DNA of 64,000 nt from Deinococcus terrestris (GTDB taxonomy: Bacteria > Deinococcota > Deinococci > Deinococcales > Deinococcaceae): positions 30,296 to 94,295 of the forward strand of contig NZ_WBSL01000008.1 in assembly GCF_009377345.1 (NCBI RefSeq). Reading direction: 5' to 3'. Below the pieces are notes generated by a model. The model worked only from the letters and a program-made list of their open reading frames with translations. It ran no database searches and was not told the origin of the DNA. The translations under genes were made by a program, and so were the position numbers. Of this stretch, positions 14,799 to 23,700 are shown piece after piece. Numbering within the stretch: the stretch's first letter is position 1; the number at the start of each line of letters is the position of its first letter.

Positions 14799-16139
14799 TT
14801 GAAGATCCTGCCTCGCCACCACGATGACCTGAACCTCTCCCGCCTCAACCTGATCGTGGCACTCGACCAGGTGGAGATGCAGGAGTGGAACGTGACCTAC
14901 GAGCTGGGCGGCCGTATTGTGCGGATCAGCTGCGAAGCGGGGGTGAAGTATGCCGTTCCACATGGGCTGGATAGTGACGTGAGCGCGGCTCTGATCAACC
15001 TGTACATCGACGAGGGTATGCCTGAGGACGGCCGCATTATGGTGGCTGCCACCGCCCTGTTGAGGTTATGTGGCTGGCATAAGTCCGGCAAATATCTCGG
15101 TCTGCTGCGTCAGTGTCTGGAGCGGCTTCATCAAGCGAACTACACCGTTTCCGGTGGCTGGCGCGACCATCCCAATCGCCGCTGGACGCACGCGAAGTTC
15201 CATTTCATCGAATCGCTCAACTTCACCACGCTCGATGCAACAGGCCACTTCGACGAGCGCTCCATGATCATCGTTCGGCTGGCCGACGACGTCGTCGCCA
15301 GCATTCGCAGCGGCTACGTGAAGCCGCTCGATTCGGAATTCATGTCCTCGCTCTCCCGACCACGGACCCGGGTCCTGTACCGGGTCCTGGACGCCGCCCG
15401 GATCAACCCAGAGGACCCGGAGCGTCAGGTCGACACCCTGACCTTCCCTGTGCTGTCCTGGGGGGACCAGTGCAAGATTCCCAGCGATGGTCAGGCGTGG
15501 CGCGTGATCCGGGCGTTGAGTGCGCCCCATCAGGAGCTGATCAAGCGGGGATACCTGGCGGAGGTCGTGCTGACCGGACGGGGCAAAGACCAGACGGTAC
15601 GCTACGAATTCGCCCGGGACTTCACCCAGGTCGACCCAGCATTGATGCGGAAATTTCGCGAGTACGGAGTGGCAGACGGCATGGTACGCAAGCTGGTTCG
15701 GGAACACGGTGAAGCGTTTCTTTCAGATACGGTGACGCGCTTCACGGCCCTGTTGACCTCAGGTGTTCTGGTGGTTCGCAAAACCAGGGCGGCCGCCCTC
15801 ATGCACCTGATCCAGCACCCGGATGATTACCCGTATCCTGCTCCCGCTGCGTCAGAGGTCAAGGCGAAGCGTGAGGTCATGGAACCTATGCTCACCGAGC
15901 CAAGCCTTGAGGAAGACTTTGCCGGTCTGTCGCCCGAACGTGCGGCTGAACGCCTCATTCGCCGACTCGACCTTCATTACAAAAAGCTGTTGAAAGCCGC
16001 CGACTACGACCTGCTGCGTTTCCAGGTTCGGAATGGTCATGTCTCGCCAGCCGAGGTCTTGAAAGCCGGGATTGCGGCCGTGGCCGCGGGACAACGGGAG
16101 CAATTCATAGTGGAGTTGAGACAAGCCGCCAACCAGTGA
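14799..16139 (+). CDS. repA: RepA-type replication initiator
   Basis: 446 residues from TTG 14799. Upstream in-frame codons translate the AT-rich origin (a Phe-rich run), so a start at GTG 14715 or 14664 is less likely, though not excluded. The conserved N-terminal block RHHDDLNLSRLNLIVALDQV, then KYAVPHGLDSDVSAALINLYI and LLRLCGWHKSGKYLGLLRQCLERLHQANY, is the replication initiator A family seen on Deinococcus plasmids. It contains winged-helix domains that bind iterons. The C-terminal part (about 270-446) is family-variable. It initiates plasmid replication from the adjacent array and is divergent from parAB. Confidence 0.82.
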   Translation: MKILPRHHDDLNLSRLNLIVALDQVEMQEWNVTYELGGRIVRISCEAGVKYAVPHGLDSDVSAALINLYIDEGMPEDGRIMVAATALLRLCGWHKSGKYLGLLRQCLERLHQANYTVSGGWRDHPNRRWTHAKFHFIESLNFTTLDATGHFDERSMIIVRLADDVVASIRSGYVKPLDSEFMSSLSRPRTRVLYRVLDAARINPEDPERQVDTLTFPVLSWGDQCKIPSDGQAWRVIRALSAPHQELIKRGYLAEVVLTGRGKDQTVRYEFARDFTQVDPALMRKFREYGVADGMVRKLVREHGEAFLSDTVTRFTALLTSGVLVVRKTRAAALMHLIQHPDDYPYPAPAASEVKAKREVMEPMLTEPSLEEDFAGLSPERAAERLIRRLDLHYKKLLKAADYDLLRFQVRNGHVSPAEVLKAGIAAVAAGQREQFIVELRQAANQ

Positions 16140-16256
16140 TGTCGTCAAAAGTGGTTGCCAGGCACCCCGGAAGTGGGTTGCGTTGAGGTGCTTCCCAAGC
16201 AGTCTCTCCCGTACGTTTCAGCTTCGGCCAGAATGCGGAGCCAGGGAGGGGAGAGG

Positions 16257-16300
16257 ACCATGACAACGCCGCCTGTCATGGTGTTTGCTACGCTGGGGCT
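16257..16300 (+). promoter_or_regulatory. Operator palindrome and leaderless promoter of the MerR-like gene
   Basis: ACCATGACA (16257-16265) and TGTCATGGT (16274-16282) are perfect 9-bp inverted arms around 8 nt. TACGCT (16289-16294) is followed by 6 nt and the GTG at 16301. The palindrome covers the expected -35 region, so a protein bound there would control the gene; autoregulation by the encoded MerR-like protein is the simplest idea. Confidence 0.6.
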
Positions 16301-16945
16301 GTGATTGACGTTCAGGCCGACTGGTCCGGGGGCATCGAGGCGCTGGTGGAAGAAGCCAACCTCTGGCTTGCCCGCCTGCTGCCCGCAGACCGGGCCTCGC
16401 GGCCCAAGGATGAGGTCAACCCCCGACTGGTACGTCACTACACCACCCAGGGGCTGTTGCCGGCTCCACGGCGCGAAGGGCGGGACGCCCGGTATGGCCG
16501 GCTCCACCTCATGGCCCTGCTGGCCCTGCGCCGCCTGATGGCCGATGGACTGAGTGGCAGGGCGCTGATAGCGGCTCTGGGCGGGCAGGATGAGGCAGGT
16601 TTGGAACAGCTGGCGCTGGAAGGCGTTCTGGAGGGGACGAAGGGACCCGCAGATCGGGAAGACAACGAGGCGCTGGGGTACCTGCGCCAGCTCGCCGTCA
16701 TGGAGGCTCCAAGACGCGCACGGGTGGTCAAGCCCCGACCCCCTACGCCGGTCCCCGCCGCCCTCCCGGAGTTCCTGCTGGAGCCCCGGAAGAAGGTGAG
16801 CCAGACGACCCGCGTAGTGGTGCGGCCTGATCTGGAACTGCAGATTGGCCGGGATTTCAAGTGGCCGACAACCGAGCCGGAGTGGCGCGCTCTGCTCCAG
16901 GAACTCGGTGCGACGCTGCGTGACGTGTGGGGGCAGCAGGAGTGA
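16301..16945 (+). CDS. MerR-like HTH transcriptional regulator
   Basis: 214 residues from GTG 16301 (leaderless promoter 6 nt upstream). Residues about 40-95 (NPRLVRHYTTQGLLPAPRR, RDARYGRLHLMALLALRRL) have the MerR winged-helix pattern: a helix pair, then the YGxxHL wing and linker helix. The C-terminal region (about 125-214) has a basic, proline-containing linker and a domain unlike known effector domains, with one recognisable part (RVVVRPDLELQIGRDFKWP). It is followed after 182 bp by a vWA-domain gene, with which MerR-like proteins of this sort are often paired. Likely a local regulator; the signal is unknown. Confidence 0.65.
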   Translation: MIDVQADWSGGIEALVEEANLWLARLLPADRASRPKDEVNPRLVRHYTTQGLLPAPRREGRDARYGRLHLMALLALRRLMADGLSGRALIAALGGQDEAGLEQLALEGVLEGTKGPADREDNEALGYLRQLAVMEAPRRARVVKPRPPTPVPAALPEFLLEPRKKVSQTTRVVVRPDLELQIGRDFKWPTTEPEWRALLQELGATLRDVWGQQE

Positions 16946-16962
16946 GCGTCATCCGTTGACAC
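16946..16962. repeat. 17-bp dyad, copy 2
   Basis: GCGTCA-TCCGT-TGACAC, one mismatch from the consensus GCGTCA-N5-TGACGC, starting directly after the stop codon of the MerR-like gene and 166-182 bp upstream of the vWA gene. Confidence 0.6.
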
Positions 16963-17010
16963 ATTGGAGAGAGAAGATCAGGCAGACGGGGATGACGACT
17001 ATCCATCTTG

Positions 17011-17054
17011 TTGACAACTAGGATTGTTGCTATATCATCTTCGTACGGACGAAG
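17011..17054 (+). promoter_or_regulatory. Promoter of the vWA gene with an adjacent dyad
   Basis: TTGACA (17011-17016) and TATCAT (17033-17038) are 16 nt apart, a strong sigma70-type pair. CTTCGT-ACGG-ACGAAG (17039-17054) is a perfect 6-bp dyad covering the expected start of transcription. The leader to the ATG at 17128 is about 80 nt. The dyad could be an operator or a 5' stem-loop. Confidence 0.65.
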
Positions 17055-17127
17055 ACCGTCTGCAGCGCTCTGAATCACCGCCGGACTGTGTGGCGGTGAA
17101 CGCCTCACTCTTGCCTGGAGACCCGCC

Positions 17128-18390
17128 ATGACTGACCTTCACCCTCAAGCGCCCCGCATCGAACTCCTGCCCCTTCAGGCCGCCCTTCCCGCGGGTCGGG
17201 ACAGCGACCTCACGGTGCTCGCGCGCATTTCCCCGGCTGCCGTCCCCGCGCAGAGCGGCCCGCGCCCGCCCCTGAACCTCTCGCTGGTCATCGACCGCAG
17301 CGGCAGCATGGGTGGCCGACCACTCGAGATGGCCCGGCAGGCGGCACAGGTGGGCCTCCGCAAGCTGCAGGCGCATGACCGCGTCAGTGTGGTGATCTTT
17401 GACGACGAGGTCGAGATGCTGATTCCCTCGCAGTCGGCCGCCAACAGCGAAGAGCTCTGCCGCGTGGTGGAGGGCATCACTGCGGGGGGGTCCACGGCCC
17501 TGTACGCGGGCTGGCTCGACGGGGCCATGTCGGTGGCACAGCACCTGGATTCACAGGCGCTGAACCGCGTGCTGCTGCTGAGCGACGGCCACGCCAATGT
17601 GGGGAAGCGCCGCGTGGGGGAGATCGTCCCGGACGTCGCGGGCCTCACAAAGCGGGGGGTCAGCACCAGCACCATCGGGCTGGGCATCGGCTACGACGAG
17701 GATCTGCTGCGCGGCATGGCGGTGGCGGGCGACGGCAACTTCGAGCATATCGAGGACCCGGAGCAGCTTCCCCGTTACTTCGACGCGGAGTTCAGCGGGC
17801 TGGCCCGCACGACCGGGCACACGGTGAGTTTCGGCATCGAGCCAAATCCGGCGCTGGGGAGCCTGCGGCAGGAAGTGCTCAACGACCTTGGGCGCAACGA
17901 CCTGGGCCGCTTCCAGCTTCCGAACCTGATCGCGGAGCGGCCTCTCGAGGTGATCTTCACCCTGCACGTTCCGGCCCAGCCGGAACAGGCGGACGTTGGC
18001 GTAACCCGGGTGCGCCTGGCGTGGACCGGACGTGACGGGGTTCGCCGCAAGGCGCGAGCACAGCTGAATCTGCCGGTGCTGTCCCCGGAGGCCTACGCGC
18101 AGGTGCCGGAGAACGTGGAGGTCGGGCTGGCACTGGAGTTGCAGCGCAATGCGCGGGCCAAGCGGGACGCGGTGAGGCGTCTGGATGCCGGCGACGTCCT
18201 GGGGGCGCAGGCCGTGCTGCGTGAACGTCAGCAGGTGTTCGGTGTGGTGGCGGCGCAGGCCCCGGCACGGCTGCGGATGCAGGAACTCACCGAGCTGGAG
18301 GATCTGGAGCGGAACGCCGCGCAGAATGCCAACCTCGCCCGCAAGCGGGCCTCGAGCCAGAACTACAACCGCAGCCGCAGCAAGTTCTGA
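17128..18390 (+). CDS. von Willebrand factor A domain protein
   Basis: 420 residues from ATG 17128, with a CTGGAG ribosome site. A vWA domain spans about residues 45-230: MIDAS motif LVIDRSGSMGG (DxSxS), the Thr in GGSTALYAGW and the Asp in LLSDGHANVG are all present, so it should bind a divalent metal and a ligand. The C-terminal half (about 240-420) is a beta-rich domain plus a helical tail with many Arg and Gln residues, as in cytoplasmic YfbK-like vWA proteins. No signal peptide or membrane segment. It follows the MerR-like regulator and ends in a strong stem-loop, so it is probably its own transcription unit. Function unknown beyond protein binding. Confidence 0.8.
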   Translation: MTDLHPQAPRIELLPLQAALPAGRDSDLTVLARISPAAVPAQSGPRPPLNLSLVIDRSGSMGGRPLEMARQAAQVGLRKLQAHDRVSVVIFDDEVEMLIPSQSAANSEELCRVVEGITAGGSTALYAGWLDGAMSVAQHLDSQALNRVLLLSDGHANVGKRRVGEIVPDVAGLTKRGVSTSTIGLGIGYDEDLLRGMAVAGDGNFEHIEDPEQLPRYFDAEFSGLARTTGHTVSFGIEPNPALGSLRQEVLNDLGRNDLGRFQLPNLIAERPLEVIFTLHVPAQPEQADVGVTRVRLAWTGRDGVRRKARAQLNLPVLSPEAYAQVPENVEVGLALELQRNARAKRDAVRRLDAGDVLGAQAVLRERQQVFGVVAAQAPARLRMQELTELEDLERNAAQNANLARKRASSQNYNRSRSKF

Positions 18391-18409
18391 GGTGGGTTGA
18401 GGAATGAGC

Positions 18410-18444
18410 GGGGCTGCCGCGTCATCGGTTGACGCGGCAGCCCC
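18410..18444. terminator. Strong stem-loop after the vWA gene
   Basis: A perfect 15-bp stem (18410-18424 with 18430-18444) and a 5-nt loop start 20 bp after the stop codon. There is no T-run, so it is not a textbook intrinsic terminator. Its inner part is a perfect copy of the 17-bp dyad. A second small hairpin (CAGGCG-GTGA-CGCCTG, 18458-18473) follows. Confidence 0.6.
18419..18435. repeat. 17-bp dyad, copy 3
   Basis: GCGTCA-TCGGT-TGACGC, a perfect match to the consensus, embedded in the larger stem-loop 18410-18444 and 70-86 bp upstream of the small gene at 18505. Confidence 0.6.
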
Positions 18445-18504
18445 CGGTTCAGTCTGTCAGGCGGTGACGCCTGGCAAGGTCATCCTGAACATAGGAGGTC
18501 ACCC

Positions 18505-18768
18505 ATGCGCGAGCTGGTCATCAGTGTCCACGCGGCCCAACGCTACCAGGAACGCTTTGCGGGAAATCTGAGCTGGCCAGCCACCCAGCAGCGCCTGCGC
18601 CGGTTGCTGCGCCGGGCCCGGTTTCGTGGTGTGCGGCCCGGCCAGGCGAGGCTCTACGCCCTGGGCGACATGCGCTTCGTCGTGGAAGACGGTGTACTGG
18701 TGACGGTTTACCGCCTGCACTACCGTGACGTGCCTCCCGTGGAGGACCTGTGGTGCCTGGCGAGCTGA
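18505..18768 (+). CDS. Small hypothetical protein with a basic helical N-terminus
   Basis: 87 residues. ATG 18505 has a good ribosome site (AGGAGG at 18493-18498), which makes a real gene likely. The sequence (ISVHAAQRYQERFAGNLSW, many Arg residues, then LYALGDMRFVVEDGVLVTVYR) shows an HAxxRxxER-like start and a beta-rich end, similar in outline to small DUF4258-like proteins. I cannot assign a function. It sits alone between the vWA gene and a 378-bp empty stretch. Confidence 0.6.
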   Translation: MRELVISVHAAQRYQERFAGNLSWPATQQRLRRLLRRARFRGVRPGQARLYALGDMRFVVEDGVLVTVYRLHYRDVPPVEDLWCLAS

Positions 18769-19146
18769 GGGCGGGGCCGCAAATGTGCGGGCGTGGTCAG
18801 AGGGTGAAGGCTAGGGTGGAGGCGTGACCTGTCTGCTGCATCACCCGGCAGCCCGTACCCCGCTGATGACTGTGGGAGGGGGTGTTGATCCCACGCTGTT
18901 GCCGGTGGTGCCGATCGTGTGCGTGGGGCCAGACCTGCGCAGGAGCTGCAGCTGCAGGTACGTAAGTGCCGCGTCTTGCGACCTTTCCTGCGGCCTTGCA
19001 CCCGTTTGCCGGAAAGGGCCTACTGGTGTGGCTTCCACGTGGCCTAGGACACGGCCCAGCGGCCGGAGGCCTTGGACCATGTTCCATCCCCTTCCAACCG
19101 CCTGCGCCTTTCAAGGCGTGTATGGCGCGGCCTTTGAGGAGACGCC
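18769..19146. other. Intergenic region without a supported gene
   Basis: 378 bp upstream of the YbjN-like gene. One open frame of 108 codons (18824-19150) has a Cys/Pro/Arg-rich, unstructured translation and no ribosome site, and was not accepted. No promoter, repeat or RNA gene was convincing. Confidence 0.5.
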
Positions 19147-19590
19147 ATGACGGAAACCAAAAGTGATTTCACCTCGCTCCCGGAAATCATTCCGACCCCC
19201 TACGCTTCGGCAGTGCTGGACTTCCTGGCGGAAGAGGGGTTCCGGCCCAACCTCGACGAGGATGGCGACGTCTATTTCAGATTTGAGGGGATGACGTACG
19301 TGGTGATCACTCGGACCGACGAGCCTACGGTCCTGACCTTGCTTCTGCCACCCTTCTGGCCGCTGGAGGATGCCGCCGAGCGGACGCGGGCGCTGGAAGC
19401 TGCAATGGTCGCCCACCGCCACGTCCGCATCGGCCGAGTCACTGTGCTGGACGACAACGTGGTCGCCAGCGTTAATGCGTACCTGCCGGACGAGAACAGC
19501 TTCCGCGCCGTGCTGCTGAGCAGTCTCGACGGCCTAAAGTACCTGGCGCTGAAGTTTCGGGAACATATGCACGCTCAGCTGGAGAACTGA
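19147..19590 (+). CDS. YbjN-domain protein
   Basis: 147 residues from ATG 19147 with TGAGGAG just upstream. The pattern VLDFLAEEGFRPNLDEDGDVYFRFEG, then strands and the helix LEDAAERTRALEAAMVAH, is that of YbjN/T3SS-chaperone-like domains, alpha-beta proteins that bind other proteins. It ends 3 bp before the WYL regulator gene, so the two are one operon. A second YbjN-like protein is encoded at 35043, on the far side of the helicase block. The biochemical role of these domains is not well known; an adaptor or chaperone for defence helicases is an inference. Confidence 0.7.
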   Translation: MTETKSDFTSLPEIIPTPYASAVLDFLAEEGFRPNLDEDGDVYFRFEGMTYVVITRTDEPTVLTLLLPPFWPLEDAAERTRALEAAMVAHRHVRIGRVTVLDDNVVASVNAYLPDENSFRAVLLSSLDGLKYLALKFREHMHAQLEN

Positions 19591-19593
19591 GAG

Positions 19594-20562
19594 ATGACGG
19601 CCACCACCAAGACAGAACGGATTCTCGACATTCTGCAGCTGCTGGGAGACGGCGAGTGCAGCGCACGTGACCTTGTGCGGCGTCTGGGGCTGCCAGAACA
19701 TCAGCTTCGCAGCGTGCAGCGTGACTTGCGGACACTGCTGGACCGCAACGTCTTGGAGGTGGCCTCATCTGGCCGCTACCGCCGTCCGCTCGGGACCAGC
19801 AGTCTCAACCCGGTGGAAGCCCTGGCGGTGTACTCGGCAACCCGGATGATGTACCACCACGCGGCGGAGTACAACGAGCACTATCTCCGGGCGATGGACA
19901 AGCTGGCGCGTCAGCTTCCGGAACGGGCGCGGCGTGTGGCGACCCTCGCGAGTGAAGCCTACCGGGGCAAACCCAACGCGGGCGGCTCCCGGACGTTCGA
20001 ACTGGTCGCACAGGCGTGGCTGGAGGGTCGGGTGCTGCGCTTTCAGTACCACTCGCTCCAGAAAGTCAGCACGGTTGAGCTGGTGATCTACTTCATCGAA
20101 CTCAGTCCACAGAACCGTCAGGCTTACGCCATCGGGGTCAACCGCCTCAAGGAGGGCGACCGGCCCTTCGTCTTCCGGCTCTCGCGGATGCGGGAGGCCC
20201 GGCTGCTGGCCGATGAGGGCGAGATTCCCGAGGATTTTCATCCCCTGAAATTCCTGTCGAACGCCTGGGGCATCATGACGGGCGATCCGGTGCGTGTGGA
20301 GCTGTTCTTCTCCCCGAGCGTCCGCGACCGGGTGGGGGAGACCCACCTGGGCGACAGCGCGGAAGTGAAGGTGTTGGGAAGCGGCCACACGCGCGTTGTC
20401 CTGACCGTGGGAGGCTGGAAGGAGCTGATCCCCTGGGTTCTGGGCTGGGGGAGTGAGGTGGAGGTGCTGGAGCCGCCGGAGCTTCGGGAGGCGGTCGCTG
20501 GGGGTCATCAGGCAGCCGCAGCCCTGTACAGGGCTGGTGTTCCTCATGGGGCTGGCAATTGA
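19594..20562 (+). CDS. WYL-domain HTH regulator
   Basis: 322 residues. Winged HTH at residues about 6-62 (RILDILQLLGDGECSARDLVRRL...LRSVQRDLRTLLDRNVLEV). WYL domain at about 130-215 (AWLEGRVLRFQYHSL, QAYAIGVNRLKEGDRPFVFRLSRM); the eponymous WYL triplet is replaced by AYAIG. A C-terminal WCX extension (about 230-310) carries VRVELFFSPSVRDRV and GWKELIPWVLGWG. WYL proteins are ligand-responsive regulators that commonly repress BREX, CBASS and other defence loci. It is co-directional with the YbjN-like gene and convergent with the Hhe-like operon. It is the best candidate for control of the island. Confidence 0.83.
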   Translation: MTATTKTERILDILQLLGDGECSARDLVRRLGLPEHQLRSVQRDLRTLLDRNVLEVASSGRYRRPLGTSSLNPVEALAVYSATRMMYHHAAEYNEHYLRAMDKLARQLPERARRVATLASEAYRGKPNAGGSRTFELVAQAWLEGRVLRFQYHSLQKVSTVELVIYFIELSPQNRQAYAIGVNRLKEGDRPFVFRLSRMREARLLADEGEIPEDFHPLKFLSNAWGIMTGDPVRVELFFSPSVRDRVGETHLGDSAEVKVLGSGHTRVVLTVGGWKELIPWVLGWGSEVEVLEPPELREAVAGGHQAAAALYRAGVPHGAGN

Positions 20563-20756
20563 ACTTTACCGGACGCCAGAACGGGAAGGGGTTCTGAACG
20601 AGAACGCCCCCCGGCACACACGGTGTCATCTGAAGTGGACAGGGTCACGGCACATTCGTGTCGGTTGTCCTGCCGCGGCGGATGACGCCGTTCCACCACG
20701 CTCATTTCGCCGCGTGAAATGGGAAAGTGGTGCCTTTCAGAACCCCTGCAGGAGCA

Positions 20757-23700
20757 TCACTGTTTGCCAGAGAGCACAAGGGTGCCCTGCTGCTGGGTCA
20801 GCACGCCTGATTGAAGGGCAAACTCTATCAGGCCATCAATGCGGACCCTGTGGTCTGCCATGACTTTTTTCAAGCCGAGCAGCTCCAGACAGCCGGATGG
20901 CAGCTCCTGGCGCGTGATACCGACTGCTGAACCCACGACACGGTGGATGGTCCACAGCAGTTCCAGATCACTGACGTAGTCTAGGCTCTGCTCGTTCGCT
21001 GGACGGTCGGCCCTGGAACGGGGAAGCACCTCCAGGAGGCCAGGCAAGCAGACGAAAGCGCCCTGACGCTCCACCTGTCCAGTTTGGACCGCGAAGCTCA
21101 GAACACTGTCAATGGTGTCCTGGACCCGGACGCCCTTGCGGGTGATATTTGCGGCCTTCATTAAGCGCCGGGCCAGCACCTCCTGATGAATCGGACCCTC
21201 CTGACGCACGATCTCTACCAGGGCCAGCTGCAGCTGCTGTCGGTCCAGCTTGTGGAACTCCTCGCCGGAGCTGTGCAGTGTGGCTGCAGCTTCCCGGTAC
21301 GGTGCGCCCTGCAGGACCAGGCTCTCGCTGACCGTGTCCGGCCAGAGCGATTCTTCCGTCTGGCCTCCAAGGGACAGGGAGTTGGAGTCCGGCGCTGGCC
21401 ATGCCCAGGGGTCCTCGTCGGTGGACGGCGCGTCCTCGGCGCGAGGGGGCTCGGCATCAGGCTCTGGGCGGGCCGCGTCCTGGATGGCCTGCCGCACTCG
21501 CGCCAGCAGATCTTCCCGGGCGCTCTCCGGATCGCGGAACCACTCCACACTCCACAGGCGCAGGATCTGCCACCCGAACACCCCCAGCACGTCCTCGCGC
21601 AGGCGGTCGCGGTCGCGGACGCTGCGGGCCTGCTGATAACGCGGGCCGTCGAGTTCTATCCCCAGAACGTACTCGCCGGGCTTCTCCGGATGAACCACGG
21701 CCAGCTCAATGCGCGAAGCGCTGCTGCCCACCTGCTCGTGCACCTCGTAGCCTGCCCCGCGCAGCACCCCGGCCACCTGCTGCGGAAGTCCTACCTCCGC
21801 CTGAACAGTAGAAGCTGCAGCCTGCTGCCCCTGTCCCCGGGAGCGCTCGAGAAACTGCTTGAAGGCGTGCAGTCCGCGGTGGCTGTCGGTGTCGTTCAGG
21901 CCCGTGATGTCTTCGGGAAGGAAGTTGGCGAACACCTCAATGCGCCGGCGGGCCCGGGTGATCAGCACATTGAGTCGACGCCAGCCGTCCGCCGTGCCCA
22001 GCGGACCAAAGGCGCGGTAGAACTTCACGCCCCCTGTGCGGCCGTCTGGGGCAAAGCCGTACCCGACGCTGATCATGATGACGTCCCGCTCGTCTCCCTG
22101 CACGTTTTCCAGGTTCTTGACCACGAAGCGTTCAGGGGCCGTCTCGCTGAAAAACCGTTGGGTTTTTTCTTCCAGAGTGGGCACAAGACCCTCGATCCGG
22201 TCTGCGATCAACTTCTGCTGAGCGGCGCTGAACGTCACCACGGCCAGGCTTTCCTGAGGACGTTCCCGGGCGTGGCGCACCACCGCCTCAACCACCGCCT
22301 CCGCCTCGCCACGGTTGATGCGCTTCCCGCCGCGATCAAAGGAGGCTTCCCGGGGATCGAGGTGGTGGTATCTCAGCCCCAGGTCGTCGGCCTGCCCGCG
22401 CGCGCTCGGGAAGGTCACCAGTTCACCCTCGTAGAACGCCTCGTTGGAGGTCTGAATCAATGACTCGTGCTGACTGCGGTAGTGCCAGGTCAGGCTGCGG
22501 CGGTACCCCGCGTACTGGGCCTCGAAGAGCGACAGCAGGGATTCGAGTCCAGCGGTATCGTCCTCGTCTTCCTCGTCTTGTCCACTGGCCTTGCCAAAGA
22601 AGTTGGTGGGCCCCAGCTGCTTGAGGTCTCCCACCACCACCGCCTGTCGGCCGCGGAGAAGCGAGCCCAGGGCGTCACTGGGCCTGACCTGTGACGCCTC
22701 ATCGAAAATGACCACGTCGAAGGTCAGGCTCCCCAGCGGGATGAAGTTGGCCAGCGACAGCGGGCTCATCATAAAGACCGGCTTGATGGCCTGGATGGCT
22801 TTGCCAGCCACCTGCATCAGGTCACGGATGGGCAGCAGCCGCTTTTTCTTCGCGAATTCCCGCTGCAAGATCCCCACCTGCCCGACGCCACTGGCCTGCG
22901 GCACCCGTTGCAGGTAGGCCTGCTGCACCCGCAGGCGGTTGAGCGCGAACCGGTCCAGGTCGAGCTGACGGAACTGCCGGCGGCGGAGGTCCTGACGCTG
23001 CCGATCGAAGCCGGCCAGGACCGGCCTGTCCTGAAAAGCATGGTCAATCAGCTCTGCGTACCACAGCAGCTCCGCAGCGGCTGGAAGCTGCCGCCCGCCC
23101 TCCCCCTGGGGAAGGGCCGCACCCAGGTCCAGCAGCCTGTCCAATCCGGCCTGCTTGAGGCGTGGCGCGAGGTTGTTCCAGCTGACCACGGCACTGAGGG
23201 CCTGCCGGTCGGCTTGCAGAGCGCGGGTCTGCTCCAGCAGCCTGTCCAGTGCGTCTCCACCGAAGCTGGGGTACTGGATGAGCTGCCGCACCTCACCAAG
23301 CGCTTCACGCACGGCGCTGCTGTGCCGTTCGAGGCTTGCCAGGTGGTCCTGGAGTGGCGTGCGGAGCGTCGGCGTGTTGGCCATCCCCACCACGAGCGTG
23401 GTGACCCAGGTTGGGTGGGTCTGGGCCTGCCAGTGGGCGAGCCACTCCGCTTTCGCCGTGAGGTCCTCCCACGGCGTATCGAAACCGCGCAGATGGGGCC
23501 CCAGCAGGGTGTGCAGGTGCTCGTCTGGCTGAGCTGCTGCCTCACGGGCCAGCAGCTCGTCGAGCTGAGGGGCCGTGACCTCGGTGGGACCGCTCAGCGC
23601 CCGGCCCAGGGCCTGCCACGCCAGTGTGACCGTACGGGTGTCCGGCTGGGGGACCCGGCACAGCCAGTCCACCAGTTGCGTGACCAGCGCCCAGGGCACC

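Noticed and set aside
14286..14848. Minus-strand open frames over the iterons (Cys/His/Arg-rich repeats such as VCHR)
   Set aside because: The translations are just the iterons read as protein; no ribosome site, and the true parA start is downstream at 14347.
16301..18390. TerY-phosphorylation triad (vWA, phosphatase, kinase)
   Set aside because: The vWA gene has no phosphatase or kinase neighbour; the kinase at 25976 is far away and coupled to the Hhe-like gene.
18824..19150. Open frame of 108 codons before the YbjN-like gene
   Set aside because: Cys/Pro-rich random-looking translation, no ribosome site, overlaps the next gene's ribosome site.
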